A DNA stretch of 26,172 nt from Gammaproteobacteria bacterium (GTDB lineage Bacteria; Pseudomonadota; Gammaproteobacteria; Steroidobacterales; JACDCP01). The stretch's first letter is position 1. Each line of letters begins with the position of its first letter. The position numbers were made by a program, and so were the translations under genes. The notes under the pieces are model-generated. The model was given only the letters and a program-made list of their open reading frames with translations, ran no database searches and was not told the origin of the DNA. Shown here in pieces: positions 1 to 7,000 of the stretch. The DNA is taken from the NCBI GenBank assembly GCA_013817465.1, contig JACDCP010000005.1:1-26172 (forward strand), given 5' to 3'.

Positions 1-861
1 TGGCAGACCAGCGGCGATGACCTCGCGGCGGGCACGATCACGTTCGTCGGCGCGGACGGTTCGACCTTCATTCACCCGCATTTTGCACCGCTCGGCAAAA
101 CGCGAACCGGGGCCCTGCTTATTTTCCTCGAGGACGCGAGCCTCCTCACCGCGCGCGTGCAGCAGATGAAGCTCGCCTCGCTGGGACGCCTGAGCGCAAG
201 CATCGCGCACGAGATCCGCAATCCCGTCGGCGCCATGAGCCATGCGGGGCAGCTCCTGTCCGAATCGCCGTCGCTCGGCCCCGAGGAACGGCGGCTCACC
301 GATATCATCCATACCAATGCGGAGCGAGTGAGCGGTATCATCGACAATGTGCTGCAGCTCTCCAGGCGCGACACGACGCGCCCGCAGCAGCTCGACCTCG
401 GCGCCTGGGCAATCAAGTTTGCGGACGAGTTCTCGAGCACGCTGCAGCTCGATGATAGCCGCGTGCGTTTGAGCGGCACGGACCGCGGCATCGAAGTGCG
501 CATGGATCCCTCGCACCTGCATCAGGTGCTCTGGAACCTGTGCGACAATTCCGTCAAGTACGCGAGCCGGCCCGCGGGAACCCCGGTGGAGATCGACTGT
601 GGCCGCATGCAGACCAGCGGCCGGCCATATCTCGAGGTTGCCGATTGCGGCCCCGGCATCGCTGCGAACAAGGTCGACCGCATCTTCGAGCCATTCTTCA
701 CTGACGCCAAGGGCGGCACGGGTCTCGGCCTGTTCATTTCCCGGGAGCTTTGCGAATGCAACGGCGCTACCCTGCTCTACGAGCCACGAGAGGGCGGCGG
801 AAGCTGCTTTCGGATCGTCTTTTCGGATCCGCAGCGCTGGGGAATGGTGAGCGATACCTGA
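1..861 (+). CDS. pilS: PilS sensor histidine kinase, C-terminal part (5' end outside window)
   Basis: The reading frame is open from base 1, so the gene is cut by the window edge and only the C-terminal 286 codons are present. The visible part starts with the end of a PAS-like linker. A HisKA dimerisation/phosphoacceptor helix follows, with the phosphorylated histidine in AHEIRNP (codon 208-210). The HATPase domain comes next: an N-box variant in WNLCDNSVKYA, the G1 box DCGPGIA, the F-box EPFFT and the G2 box GGTGLGL. These boxes and the LASLGRL lead-in are those of PilS, which phosphorylates PilR to switch on pilA transcription. The N-terminal membrane segments expected in PilS lie outside the window. 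PilR is normally the next gene, but here a toxin-antitoxin pair lies between them. Identification is strong because pilR, pilA, pilB, pilC and pilD follow. Confidence 0.95.
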   Translation, partial: WQTSGDDLAAGTITFVGADGSTFIHPHFAPLGKTRTGALLIFLEDASLLTARVQQMKLASLGRLSASIAHEIRNPVGAMSHAGQLLSESPSLGPEERRLTDIIHTNAERVSGIIDNVLQLSRRDTTRPQQLDLGAWAIKFADEFSSTLQLDDSRVRLSGTDRGIEVRMDPSHLHQVLWNLCDNSVKYASRPAGTPVEIDCGRMQTSGRPYLEVADCGPGIAANKVDRIFEPFFTDAKGGTGLGLFISRELCECNGATLLYEPREGGGSCFRIVFSDPQRWGMVSDT

Positions 862-896
862 GCCACGTGGTTATTGATTGACGCATGCCGCCGAGG

Positions 897-915
897 TGTA
901 TTACATTGTAATACA
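897..915. promoter_or_regulatory. 19-bp palindrome upstream of antitoxin, probable operator/promoter
   Basis: TGTATTAC-att-GTAATACA is a perfect inverted repeat with 8-bp arms, ending 19 bases before the antitoxin ATG. It is AT-rich in an otherwise GC-rich region. TACAAT at 912-917 resembles a -10 box and overlaps the right arm; a TTGACG at 878-883 is a possible -35 for a -10 slightly further upstream. RHH antitoxins commonly repress their own operon by binding such palindromes over the promoter. The binding role is inferred. Confidence 0.55.
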
Positions 916-934
916 ATGCCTGAGGACACGATAA

Positions 935-1153
935 ATGGATACAACAGTCACGGTGCGGCTCGACGTGAAGCTCGACCGGATGCTGCGAAAGCTCTGCAAA
1001 CAGACCGGCCGCAGCCGGAGCGAAATTGTCCGCGATGCGCTGCGTCGACAGATGACGATAGAGTTTTACGAGCACTTGCGAAGCAAGGTGTTGCCCTTCG
1101 CCGAGGCAAAAGGATACCTGATCGATGAAGACGTCTTTCGCGATGTCTCGTGA
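935..1153 (+). CDS. Ribbon-helix-helix (CopG/Arc-type) antitoxin
   Basis: This is a 72-residue protein. Residues 2-10 (DTTVTVRLD) form a short beta strand, and two helices follow with the turn TGRSRSEIVRDALRRQM, the classic ribbon-helix-helix DNA-binding fold. The C-terminal 30 residues would be the toxin-binding tail. A good ribosome site, GAGGA at 922-926, lies 8 bases before the ATG. The stop overlaps the next gene's GTG start as GTGA, so the two are translationally coupled, as is usual for antitoxin-toxin pairs. It should neutralise the PIN toxin and repress the shared promoter. The module interrupts the usual pilS-pilR adjacency, which suggests horizontal insertion, though codon use is not obviously different from its neighbours. 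Confidence 0.85.
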   Translation: MDTTVTVRLDVKLDRMLRKLCKQTGRSRSEIVRDALRRQMTIEFYEHLRSKVLPFAEAKGYLIDEDVFRDVS

Positions 1154-1551
1154 AGGTGTTTCTCGACACCAACGTGCTGATCAGCGCGTTTGCCACTCGC
1201 GGCCTTTGCGAAGATGTCATGCGCGCTGTGCTGATCGAGCACGAGCTGGTAGTGGGGGAAGTAGTCCTTGAAGAGTTGCAGCGGGTACTGGAGACAAAGT
1301 TCGCTGTTCCGCTTGAAATTGTTCAAGGGCTGGTGGATCTGCTGAGCCAGCAGCGCGTCGTTCCCCGGCCGGATCGGCCAGCCGACATCGATATCCGCGA
1401 TGCCAGTGACCGCTGGATCTTGGCCTCGGCGATCGCGGGCCGCGCCGACGTATTGGTCACCGGCGATCGCGATCTGCTCGAGCTCGAATCTGCCGGTGGG
1501 CTTCAAATCCTCAGCCCGAGAGGATTCTGGACGCTGCTGACGGGCAAATGA
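1150..1551 (+). CDS. PIN-domain toxin (putative RNase, VapC-like PIN_3 family)
   Basis: This 133-residue protein starts with GTG, overlapping the antitoxin stop by 4 bases. The N-terminus MKVFLDTNVLISAF carries the first PIN acidic residue (D6). Further acidic positions are E41/E42 in the second helix, D84/D87 in RDASDRWIL and D106 in VTGDRDLL. This set is the usual metal-binding pocket of PIN nucleases, and the TGDRDLL block is characteristic of the 'putative toxin, PIN family' group. Such toxins cleave RNA (tRNA or rRNA in studied VapC proteins); the target here is unknown. All expected acidic residues are present, so it looks intact. Its stop overlaps a possible upstream ATG of pilR (ATGA at 1548-1551), so pilR may be translated from the same message. 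Confidence 0.85.
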   Translation: MKVFLDTNVLISAFATRGLCEDVMRAVLIEHELVVGEVVLEELQRVLETKFAVPLEIVQGLVDLLSQQRVVPRPDRPADIDIRDASDRWILASAIAGRADVLVTGDRDLLELESAGGLQILSPRGFWTLLTGK

Positions 1552-1577
1552 TCGTGGAGTCTGGCCGGAAAATTTCC

Positions 1578-2915
1578 ATGCCGCCTAACGTCCTCATCGT
1601 CGACGACGAGCCCGATATCCGGGAGTTACTCGCGATGACGCTCGAGCGCATGAAACTCGCGCCGCGCACTGCCGAGGACTTGGCGGCTGCGCGCCGCGAG
1701 CTCGGCAAAGGTCGGGTCGATTTGTGTCTCACCGACATGCGGCTGCCCGACGGCAATGGGTTGGATCTCGTCGAATGGATGCAGACGCATACTCCCGGCA
1801 CGCCGGTGGCCGTGATCACGGCGCATGGCAATGTCGAATCGGCGGTCAGGGCGCTGAAGCTCGGCGCCTTCGATTTCGTCTCCAAGCCGCTCGACTTGCA
1901 GCAGCTCCGCAAGCTGGTGAGCACCGCGTTGAAATTGCACGACGCGGAGCCGCGCGAGCAGGCGGCGCAACCGGAAAATAGACTGCTCGGGGGCTCGCGG
2001 GCAATGCGCGAGCTGCGCGAGCTGGTATCCAAGGTCGCGCGCAGCCAGGCGCCCGTGCATATCTGCGGCGAGTCGGGCACGGGCAAGGAGCTCGTCGCGC
2101 GGCTGATACACGAAAGCGGCGCGCGGCGCGATCAGGCTTTCGTGCCGATCAATTGCGGCGCGATTCCGACCGAGCTCATGGAAAGCGAGTTCTTCGGCCA
2201 CAAGAAGGGCAGCTTCACGGGTGCGGTTGCGGACAAGGAAGGCCTGTTCCAGGTCGCCGAGGGCGGCACGTTGCTGCTCGACGAAATCGCAGATCTGCCG
2301 CTGCACATGCAGGTCAAGTTGCTGCGCGTCATCCAGGAGAAGACGCTGCGCCCGGTCGGCGCGGCGCGCGAGTTTCCTGTCGACGTGCGCATCCTCAGCG
2401 CGACGCACAGAAACCTGGCCGAGCTGGTCGCCGCGGGCCGATTCCGTGAGGATCTTTTCTACCGCATCAACGTCATCGAGTTACGCGTGCCGCCGCTGCG
2501 CGAGCGGCTCCCGGATATTCCGGCGCTTGCTGCGAGCATCGTCGAACGCCTGGCCGGCCGCATGGGACTGGAAGCGCCGGCACTGTCCGATGAGGCCCTG
2601 AGCGTGCTGGCCAAGTATCATTATCCCGGCAATGTGCGCGAGCTGGAGAACGTTCTCGAGCGTGCTCTTGCGCTCTCGGGTGGACACGCGGTCGAGGCCG
2701 CCGACATCCAGATCCGCGGCGGCAGCGCGCCGCCCGTCGAGGCGCGTGACGAGGCCGCGCCAGGCCCGCTCGGCAGCCAGCTCGAGGACGTGGAGCGCGA
2801 GGCGATCTTGAAAGCGCTCGAGCAGACGCGTTACAACAAGACAGCAGCCGCCCGCCTGCTCGGCATCTCTTTCCGCGCGCTGCGCTACCGCATCAAGAAG
2901 CTTGGCCTGGAATAA
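1578..2915 (+). CDS. pilR: PilR sigma-54-dependent response regulator
   Basis: This 445-residue protein has three domains. The receiver domain (about 1-120) has the acidic pocket D9/D10, the phosphoacceptor D53 in LTDMRLPDG and a conserved K in SKPLDL. The AAA+ domain (about 140-375) has Walker A GESGTGKE from G164, the sigma-54 contact loop GSFTGA at 211-216 (usually GAFTGA; S is common in PilR) and Walker B LLLDEIADLP. The C-terminal Fis-type HTH reads NKTAAARLLGISFRALRYRIKKLG. It activates pilA with RpoN after phosphorylation by PilS. I chose 1578 because MPPNVLIVDDEPD matches the usual PilR N-terminus. An in-frame ATG at 1548 overlaps the toxin stop and would add ten residues of non-family sequence. 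Neither start has a strong ribosome site. Confidence 0.95.
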   Translation: MPPNVLIVDDEPDIRELLAMTLERMKLAPRTAEDLAAARRELGKGRVDLCLTDMRLPDGNGLDLVEWMQTHTPGTPVAVITAHGNVESAVRALKLGAFDFVSKPLDLQQLRKLVSTALKLHDAEPREQAAQPENRLLGGSRAMRELRELVSKVARSQAPVHICGESGTGKELVARLIHESGARRDQAFVPINCGAIPTELMESEFFGHKKGSFTGAVADKEGLFQVAEGGTLLLDEIADLPLHMQVKLLRVIQEKTLRPVGAAREFPVDVRILSATHRNLAELVAAGRFREDLFYRINVIELRVPPLRERLPDIPALAASIVERLAGRMGLEAPALSDEALSVLAKYHYPGNVRELENVLERALALSGGHAVEAADIQIRGGSAPPVEARDEAAPGPLGSQLEDVEREAILKALEQTRYNKTAAARLLGISFRALRYRIKKLGLE

Positions 2916-2923
2916 TTGGGAAT

Positions 2924-2959
2924 AATTGGGGTCAGACCCCAATTGGGGTCTGACCCCAA
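2924..2959. repeat. REP-like palindrome (two GGGGTCAGACCCC-type hairpins)
   Basis: Two hairpin units sit back to back: AATTGGGGTC-a-GACCCCAATT at 2924-2944 and the same with a central T at 2941-2959. The stretch 2926-2959 is a perfect 34-bp palindrome. It begins 9 bases after the pilR stop and lies upstream of the pilA promoter. From general knowledge, GGGGTC/GACCCC hairpins of this form are dispersed repeats in many environmental proteobacteria. A terminator or mRNA-stabilising role for pilR is possible but not shown. Confidence 0.8.
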
Positions 2960-2964
2960 GTGAC

Positions 2965-2985
2965 AAGTGACGCGCAGCGTCACTT
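2965..2985. repeat. Perfect hairpin AAGTGACGC-gca-GCGTCACTT
   Basis: An inverted repeat with 9-bp perfect arms and a 3-base loop lies just after the GGGGTC palindrome. There is no T-run on either side, so it is not a textbook intrinsic terminator. It may belong to the same compound repeat or may help to end pilR transcription. The function is unknown. Confidence 0.6.
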
Positions 2986-3092
2986 TGTGACGCGGACCGG
3001 AGATTCCTGTCGCGTTTTATGGCCGCGGCCTCGGCGGTCCCAACACCGCATAAGTCTTATCAATCAAAGCGTTAAGGGTGATCTTGGGCGGT

Positions 3093-3108
3093 TGGCATAC
3101 GGCTTGCT
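3093..3108 (+). promoter_or_regulatory. Sigma-54 (RpoN) -24/-12 promoter of pilA
   Basis: TGGCATACGGCTTGCT matches the sigma-54 consensus TGGCACG-N4-TTGCW, with GG (3094-3095) and GC (3106-3107) at the required spacing. Transcription should start near 3118-3120, leaving a leader of about 57 bases before pilA. PilR, the sigma-54 activator, is encoded immediately upstream and would bind between about 2990 and 3070. A CTGTC at 3007-3011 and the small palindrome ATAAGTCTTAT (3050-3060) lie there, but assigning either to PilR is a guess. Confidence 0.88.
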
Positions 3109-3175
3109 ATGTGTCCGGCGCAGAGGCGGTCTTTCGCCCGCTCTTGTGTACCCCCGAATCTCAAAGGAGAGATGC

Positions 3176-3676
3176 ATGAACAAGTTGCAGAAAGGTTTTA
3201 CCCTGATCGAACTGATGATCGTGGTCGCGATCATCGGCATCCTGGCCGCCATCGCGATCCCGGCGTATCAGGACTACACGATCCGTTCACAGGTGTCTGA
3301 GGGGCTGAGCCTTGCAGCTGCGGCAAAAACAGCCGTGGCCGAATCATTCTCCGGCAACGGCGAAGCACCGGCTGATCGTACTGAGGCCGGAATGTCGGTT
3401 AATGATACCGACACCAGCGGTACCTACGTGACGTCCGTCGGCGTTGATATGGGTGTCATTACGATTACGTACGGCAACGAGGCCAACGCGCAGATCGACG
3501 GCCAAACGCTGACGTTGACGCCTTACGAGAGCGTGGACCTCAGCGTCGTATGGCGCTGTGGCGATGCCCCGGACCCTGGCCTCAACCCGCTTGGCACGGA
3601 CGGTGGTGGACAGGCTGCCGTTTACGCGGCTCCCACCATCGAGGACAAGTACATGCCATCGTCTTGTCGCACGTAA
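3176..3676 (+). CDS. pilA: Type IVa major pilin PilA (prepilin)
   Basis: This is a 166-residue prepilin. The leader MNKLQKG is cut by PilD before F8, giving the class III mature N-terminus [27 protein letters not shown]. Glu5 of the mature protein is E12 of the precursor and is needed for assembly. The hydrophobic helix spans about 8-32. The globular head ends with a disulfide-bounded D-loop between C128 (WRCGD) and C164 (SSCRT). The start is set by a strong ribosome site, AAAGGAGAG at 3163-3171. The frame is open further upstream to 2960, but that stretch contains the promoter and is not coding. The gene is the fibre subunit of the pilus and is flanked by its own promoter and terminator, so it is a separate, highly expressed unit. 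Confidence 0.97.
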   Translation: MNKLQKGFTLIELMIVVAIIGILAAIAIPAYQDYTIRSQVSEGLSLAAAAKTAVAESFSGNGEAPADRTEAGMSVNDTDTSGTYVTSVGVDMGVITITYGNEANAQIDGQTLTLTPYESVDLSVVWRCGDAPDPGLNPLGTDGGGQAAVYAAPTIEDKYMPSSCRT

Positions 3677-3709
3677 GCAGTCGTAATAGCCCACAAAGCT
3701 TACGACGTC

Positions 3710-3741
3710 GAGGCCCCTCACATGAGGGGCCTCTCTTTTTT
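3710..3741 (+). terminator. Rho-independent terminator after pilA
   Basis: An 11-bp perfect GC-rich stem, GAGGCCCCTCA-ca-TGAGGGGCCTC, is followed directly by TCTTTTTT. It lies 33 bases after the pilA stop. The stem and T-run make it one of the clearest terminators in the window. It separates pilA from pilB. Confidence 0.93.
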
Positions 3742-3820
3742 GAACTGGATCATGGTTCGGCCGGCCTAATTTCGCTATATTCGGTGCGGTCGATCCGAAC
3801 CGATCCCCGATGAGTCGTAA

Positions 3821-5542
3821 ATGGCTGTAACTGCTACAAAATCTGGCTTGACAGGCCTGCCCCGCCGGCTGCTCGATGACGGCATTGTCGATGAGGCCAC
3901 GTTGCAGGAGGCCGAGGCTGCCGCGAGGCAGCGCAAGACCACCTTGGTCGCGCACTTGATAGCCAACAACATGGCCAACGCTCGCGACGTCGCTATCGCC
4001 GCCTCGCACGAGTTCGGCGTGCCGCTGCTCGATCTCGACGGCGTCGATATCGACATCGAGGTCGTCCGGCTCGTCAGCGACAAGCTGCTCAACAAGCACC
4101 GCGTGCTGCCGCTCCTGATGCGCGGCAAGCGGCTTTTCATGGCGGTCTCCGATCCGACCAATCTTTCCGCCCTCGACGAGATCAAGTTCGCGACCGGCAT
4201 GAGCACCGATGCCGTGGTCGTCGAGGAGGACAAGCTCGAGCGGCAGGTGTCCAAGGCGCTCGAGGCGCTCGACACCTCGATGTCGAGCTTCGCGGGCAGC
4301 GACGATTTCGATCTGGACTCGCTCGTGGTCACCGGCGACGACGAGCTTGGCGACGACATCACGCGCGACGACATCGAGGATGCGCCCGTCGTCCGCTTCG
4401 TCAACAAGATCCTGCTCGACGCCATCAAGAAGGGGGCGTCGGACATCCACTTCGAGCCTTACGAGAAGACCTTCCGCGTGCGCACGCGGCTGGACGGCGT
4501 GCTCAAGGAAGTCGCGCTGCCACCCTCCGCGCTCGCGATCAAGGTGGCCGCGCGTCTCAAGGTCATGTCCCGGCTCGATATCGCGGAGCGGCGCGTGCCG
4601 CAGGACGGCCGCATCAAGATGCGTCTGACGAAGAACCGCGCCATCGATTTCCGCGTCAACACCTGCCCGACGCTGTTCGGCGAGAAGATCGTGCTGCGCA
4701 TCCTCGATGCGAGCAGCGCCAAGCTGGGCATCGATGCGCTCGGCTATGAGAGCTTCCAGAAGCAACTCTATCTCGACGCGCTCAGCAAGCCCTACGGCAT
4801 GATTCTCGTCACCGGGCCCACCGGCAGCGGTAAGACCGTGTCGCTTTATACGGGGCTCAATATCCTGAACACCGAGGATCGCAACATCTCGACCGCCGAG
4901 GATCCGGCGGAAATCATGCTGCCCGGCATTAATCAGGTGAACGTGAACCCGAAAGTGGGTTTGACTTTCGCCTCCGCCCTGCGCGCCTTCCTGCGCCAGG
5001 ACCCGGACATCATCATGGTCGGCGAGATCCGTGATCTCGAGACCGCCGAGATCGCGATCAAGGCGGCACAGACGGGCCACCTCGTGCTGTCCACGCTGCA
5101 TACGAACGATGCGCCGAAAACCCTGACACGCATGGTCGACATGGGCGTAAAGCCCTACGCGATCGCGAGCACGGTGAGCATCATCATCGCGCAGCGTCTC
5201 GCCCGCCGGCTCTGCAGCAACTGCAAGGAGGCCAAGAGCATTCCGGCCGAGGCCCTGCTGCAGGAAGGCTTCACGACGGCGGACATCGATGGCGGCCTGA
5301 CGGTGCTCGGCCCGGTGGGCTGCGGCCAGTGCATCGACGGCTACAAGGGCCGCGTGGGCATCTACCAGGTCATGCCCGTGAGCGAAGAGATGGGGCGTAT
5401 CATCATGGAGGGGGGCCACGCCATGCAGATCGACGAGCAGGCGAAACGCGAGGACGTCTGGGATCTGCGCCGGGCAGGACTGCAGAAGGTCAAGGACGGC
5501 ATCACGAGCCTCGAAGAGATCAATCGGGTCACTGTCGATTAG
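3821..5542 (+). CDS. pilB: PilB type IV pilus extension ATPase
   Basis: This 573-residue protein has the size of PilB/GspE ATPases. The N-terminal MshEN/T2SSE_N region spans about 1-150. The ATPase core has Walker A G332-PTGSGKT, an Asp box around TAEDPAEI, Walker B DPDIIMVGEIRD with E402, and a His box GHLVLSTLHTNDAP. A four-cysteine zinc site (C465-x2-C468 and C501-x2-C504, reading CSNC and CGQC) is diagnostic of PilB rather than PilT. The hexamer powers pilin polymerisation at the inner membrane with PilC. The 145-base gap after pilA holds a terminator; TATATT near 3776 may be a -10, but no convincing -35 is seen. pilC follows after 25 bases. A very long antisense frame over this gene is a codon-bias shadow. 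Confidence 0.97.
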   Translation: MAVTATKSGLTGLPRRLLDDGIVDEATLQEAEAAARQRKTTLVAHLIANNMANARDVAIAASHEFGVPLLDLDGVDIDIEVVRLVSDKLLNKHRVLPLLMRGKRLFMAVSDPTNLSALDEIKFATGMSTDAVVVEEDKLERQVSKALEALDTSMSSFAGSDDFDLDSLVVTGDDELGDDITRDDIEDAPVVRFVNKILLDAIKKGASDIHFEPYEKTFRVRTRLDGVLKEVALPPSALAIKVAARLKVMSRLDIAERRVPQDGRIKMRLTKNRAIDFRVNTCPTLFGEKIVLRILDASSAKLGIDALGYESFQKQLYLDALSKPYGMILVTGPTGSGKTVSLYTGLNILNTEDRNISTAEDPAEIMLPGINQVNVNPKVGLTFASALRAFLRQDPDIIMVGEIRDLETAEIAIKAAQTGHLVLSTLHTNDAPKTLTRMVDMGVKPYAIASTVSIIIAQRLARRLCSNCKEAKSIPAEALLQEGFTTADIDGGLTVLGPVGCGQCIDGYKGRVGIYQVMPVSEEMGRIIMEGGHAMQIDEQAKREDVWDLRRAGLQKVKDGITSLEEINRVTVD

Positions 5543-5567
5543 TCGATTTACTGGGGGGTTCCCGGCC

Positions 5568-6785
5568 ATGGCCGAAACCGCAGCGCTCAAGCAGACACCG
5601 TTTACCTGGGAAGGCACCGACACGCGGGGCAACCGCGTCAAGGGCAAGAGCCTCGCCGCGAGCGAGGCGGCGGTGCGGACCGAGCTCCGCCGCCAGGGCG
5701 TCGTGCCGCAGAAAATCCGCAAGCAGTCAACGCTGTTCGGGAAGAAGGGCAAGGTCAAGCCCGCCGACATTGCCATCTTCAGCCGCCAGCTCTCGACCAT
5801 GCTGAGCGCGGGCATTCCGCTCGTGCAGGCCTTCGAAATCATCGGCGTCGGTCACGACAATCCGGCCGTGCAAAAGCTGGTGCTCGACATCAAAGCGGAC
5901 GTAGAAGGCGGTACGTCGCTGGCGGATGCAATTTCCAAGCATCCATTGTACTTCGACGATCTGTTCGTGAACCTCGTCGAAGCGGGTGAACAGGCCGGCG
6001 CGCTGGAGACCTTGCTCGACAAGATCGCGACCTACAAGGAAAAGACCGAGGCCATCAAGAAGAAGATCAAGAAGGCGCTCTTTTATCCGGCGGCCGTGCT
6101 GGCGGTGGCGATCATCGTGACGCTGATCCTGCTGCTGTTCGTTATTCCGCAGTTCGAAAGCCTGTTCCAGGGCTTCGGCGCAGATCTGCCGGGCTTCACG
6201 CGCATGGTTATCGATCTGTCCAAGTTCGTGCAGGAGAAAGGCTGGATGCTGCTGATCCTCACTGTCGCGGGCGTCGCCGCCTTCATCTATACGAAGAAGC
6301 GGTCGCGGTCCTTCCGGCATTTCATGGACCGCATGGCGCTCAAGATGCCCATCGTCGGCCCGATCCTCACCAAGGCAGCGATCGCCCGTTACGCGCGCAC
6401 GCTGTCCACGATGTTCAGCGCCGGCGTGCCGCTCGTCGAGGCGCTGCACTCGGTGGCCGGCGCCACGGGAAATATCGTCTACGAGCAGGGCGTGCTGCGC
6501 ATGCGTGATGAAGTCTCGACCGGCCAGCGCCTGCAGCGCGCCATGGAAAATACCGGCCTGTTTCCGAACATGGTCGTGCAAATGATCGCGGTCGGCGAGG
6601 AATCGGGCTCGCTCGACGACATGTCCTCGAAGGTTGCAGACTTCTACGAGGAGGACGTCGACAACGCCGTGGACAGCATGAGCTCGCTGCTCGAGCCGCT
6701 CATCATGGCCATTCTCGGCGTGCTGGTCGGCGGGCTCGTGATCGCCATGTACCTGCCGATCTTCAAGCTGGGCGCCGTCGTTTGA
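5568..6785 (+). CDS. pilC: PilC inner-membrane platform protein
   Basis: This is a 405-residue protein of the PilC/GspF family. After an N-terminal cytoplasmic tail (FTWEGTDTRGNRVKGK), two T2SSF domains are visible, each starting with a signature like FSRQLSTMLSAGIPLVQA (about 65-82) and YARTLSTMFSAGVPLVEAL (about 276-294). Three membrane segments lie near 167-192, 225-242 and 378-402. PilC couples the PilB and PilT motors to the pilus base. The ribosome site is the G-rich CTGGGGGG stretch before the ATG at 5568. It is probably co-transcribed with pilB. Downstream, a repeat element separates it from pilD. Confidence 0.97.
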   Translation: MAETAALKQTPFTWEGTDTRGNRVKGKSLAASEAAVRTELRRQGVVPQKIRKQSTLFGKKGKVKPADIAIFSRQLSTMLSAGIPLVQAFEIIGVGHDNPAVQKLVLDIKADVEGGTSLADAISKHPLYFDDLFVNLVEAGEQAGALETLLDKIATYKEKTEAIKKKIKKALFYPAAVLAVAIIVTLILLLFVIPQFESLFQGFGADLPGFTRMVIDLSKFVQEKGWMLLILTVAGVAAFIYTKKRSRSFRHFMDRMALKMPIVGPILTKAAIARYARTLSTMFSAGVPLVEALHSVAGATGNIVYEQGVLRMRDEVSTGQRLQRAMENTGLFPNMVVQMIAVGEESGSLDDMSSKVADFYEEDVDNAVDSMSSLLEPLIMAILGVLVGGLVIAMYLPIFKLGAVV

Positions 6786-6884
6786 GACTGGTTTGGTGGT
6801 CCTGCTCTGCACGTGATCGCGAGGCGCTTCCCTGTTCCCCGATTCGGCGGCGAGGGAACGGTGTTTCGAGACGGGTTCCATCGC

Positions 6885-6997
6885 AAGGAACGTCTGAATA
6901 AGTCGTCGCACCGGCGCAAGCCGGTGTCCAGATTCTTGAAAACACTGGGTTCCGGCTTTCGCCGGAAAGACGGAATCGTAATTGTTCAGAAGTTCCT
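6885..6997. repeat. MITE-like element between pilC and pilD
   Basis: Terminal inverted repeats AGGAACGTCTGAAT (6886-6899) and GTTCAGAAGTTCCT (6984-6997) match at 12 of 14 positions. Inside are two mirrored hairpins, CACCGGC-gcaa-GCCGGTG (6909-6926) and TTCCGGC-tttc-GCCGGAA (6950-6967), each joined to a CCAG/CTGG block. The whole 113 bases is therefore a long imperfect palindrome with no coding capacity. CCGGCGAAAGCCGG-type hairpins are widespread dispersed repeats in gammaproteobacteria. I do not see a clear target-site duplication. The right end lies 3 bases before the pilD start codon. Confidence 0.75.
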
Positions 6998-7000
6998 GAA

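Noticed and set aside
2960..3175. N-terminal extension of pilA in frame
   Set aside because: The region contains the sigma-54 promoter, and a strong ribosome site precedes the normal prepilin start.
3344..5842. 832-codon open frame on the minus strand opposite pilA/pilB
   Set aside because: It lies antisense to pilB, which has full motifs. Its composition (His, Asp, Arg, Leu rich) is that of an antisense shadow in GC-rich DNA.
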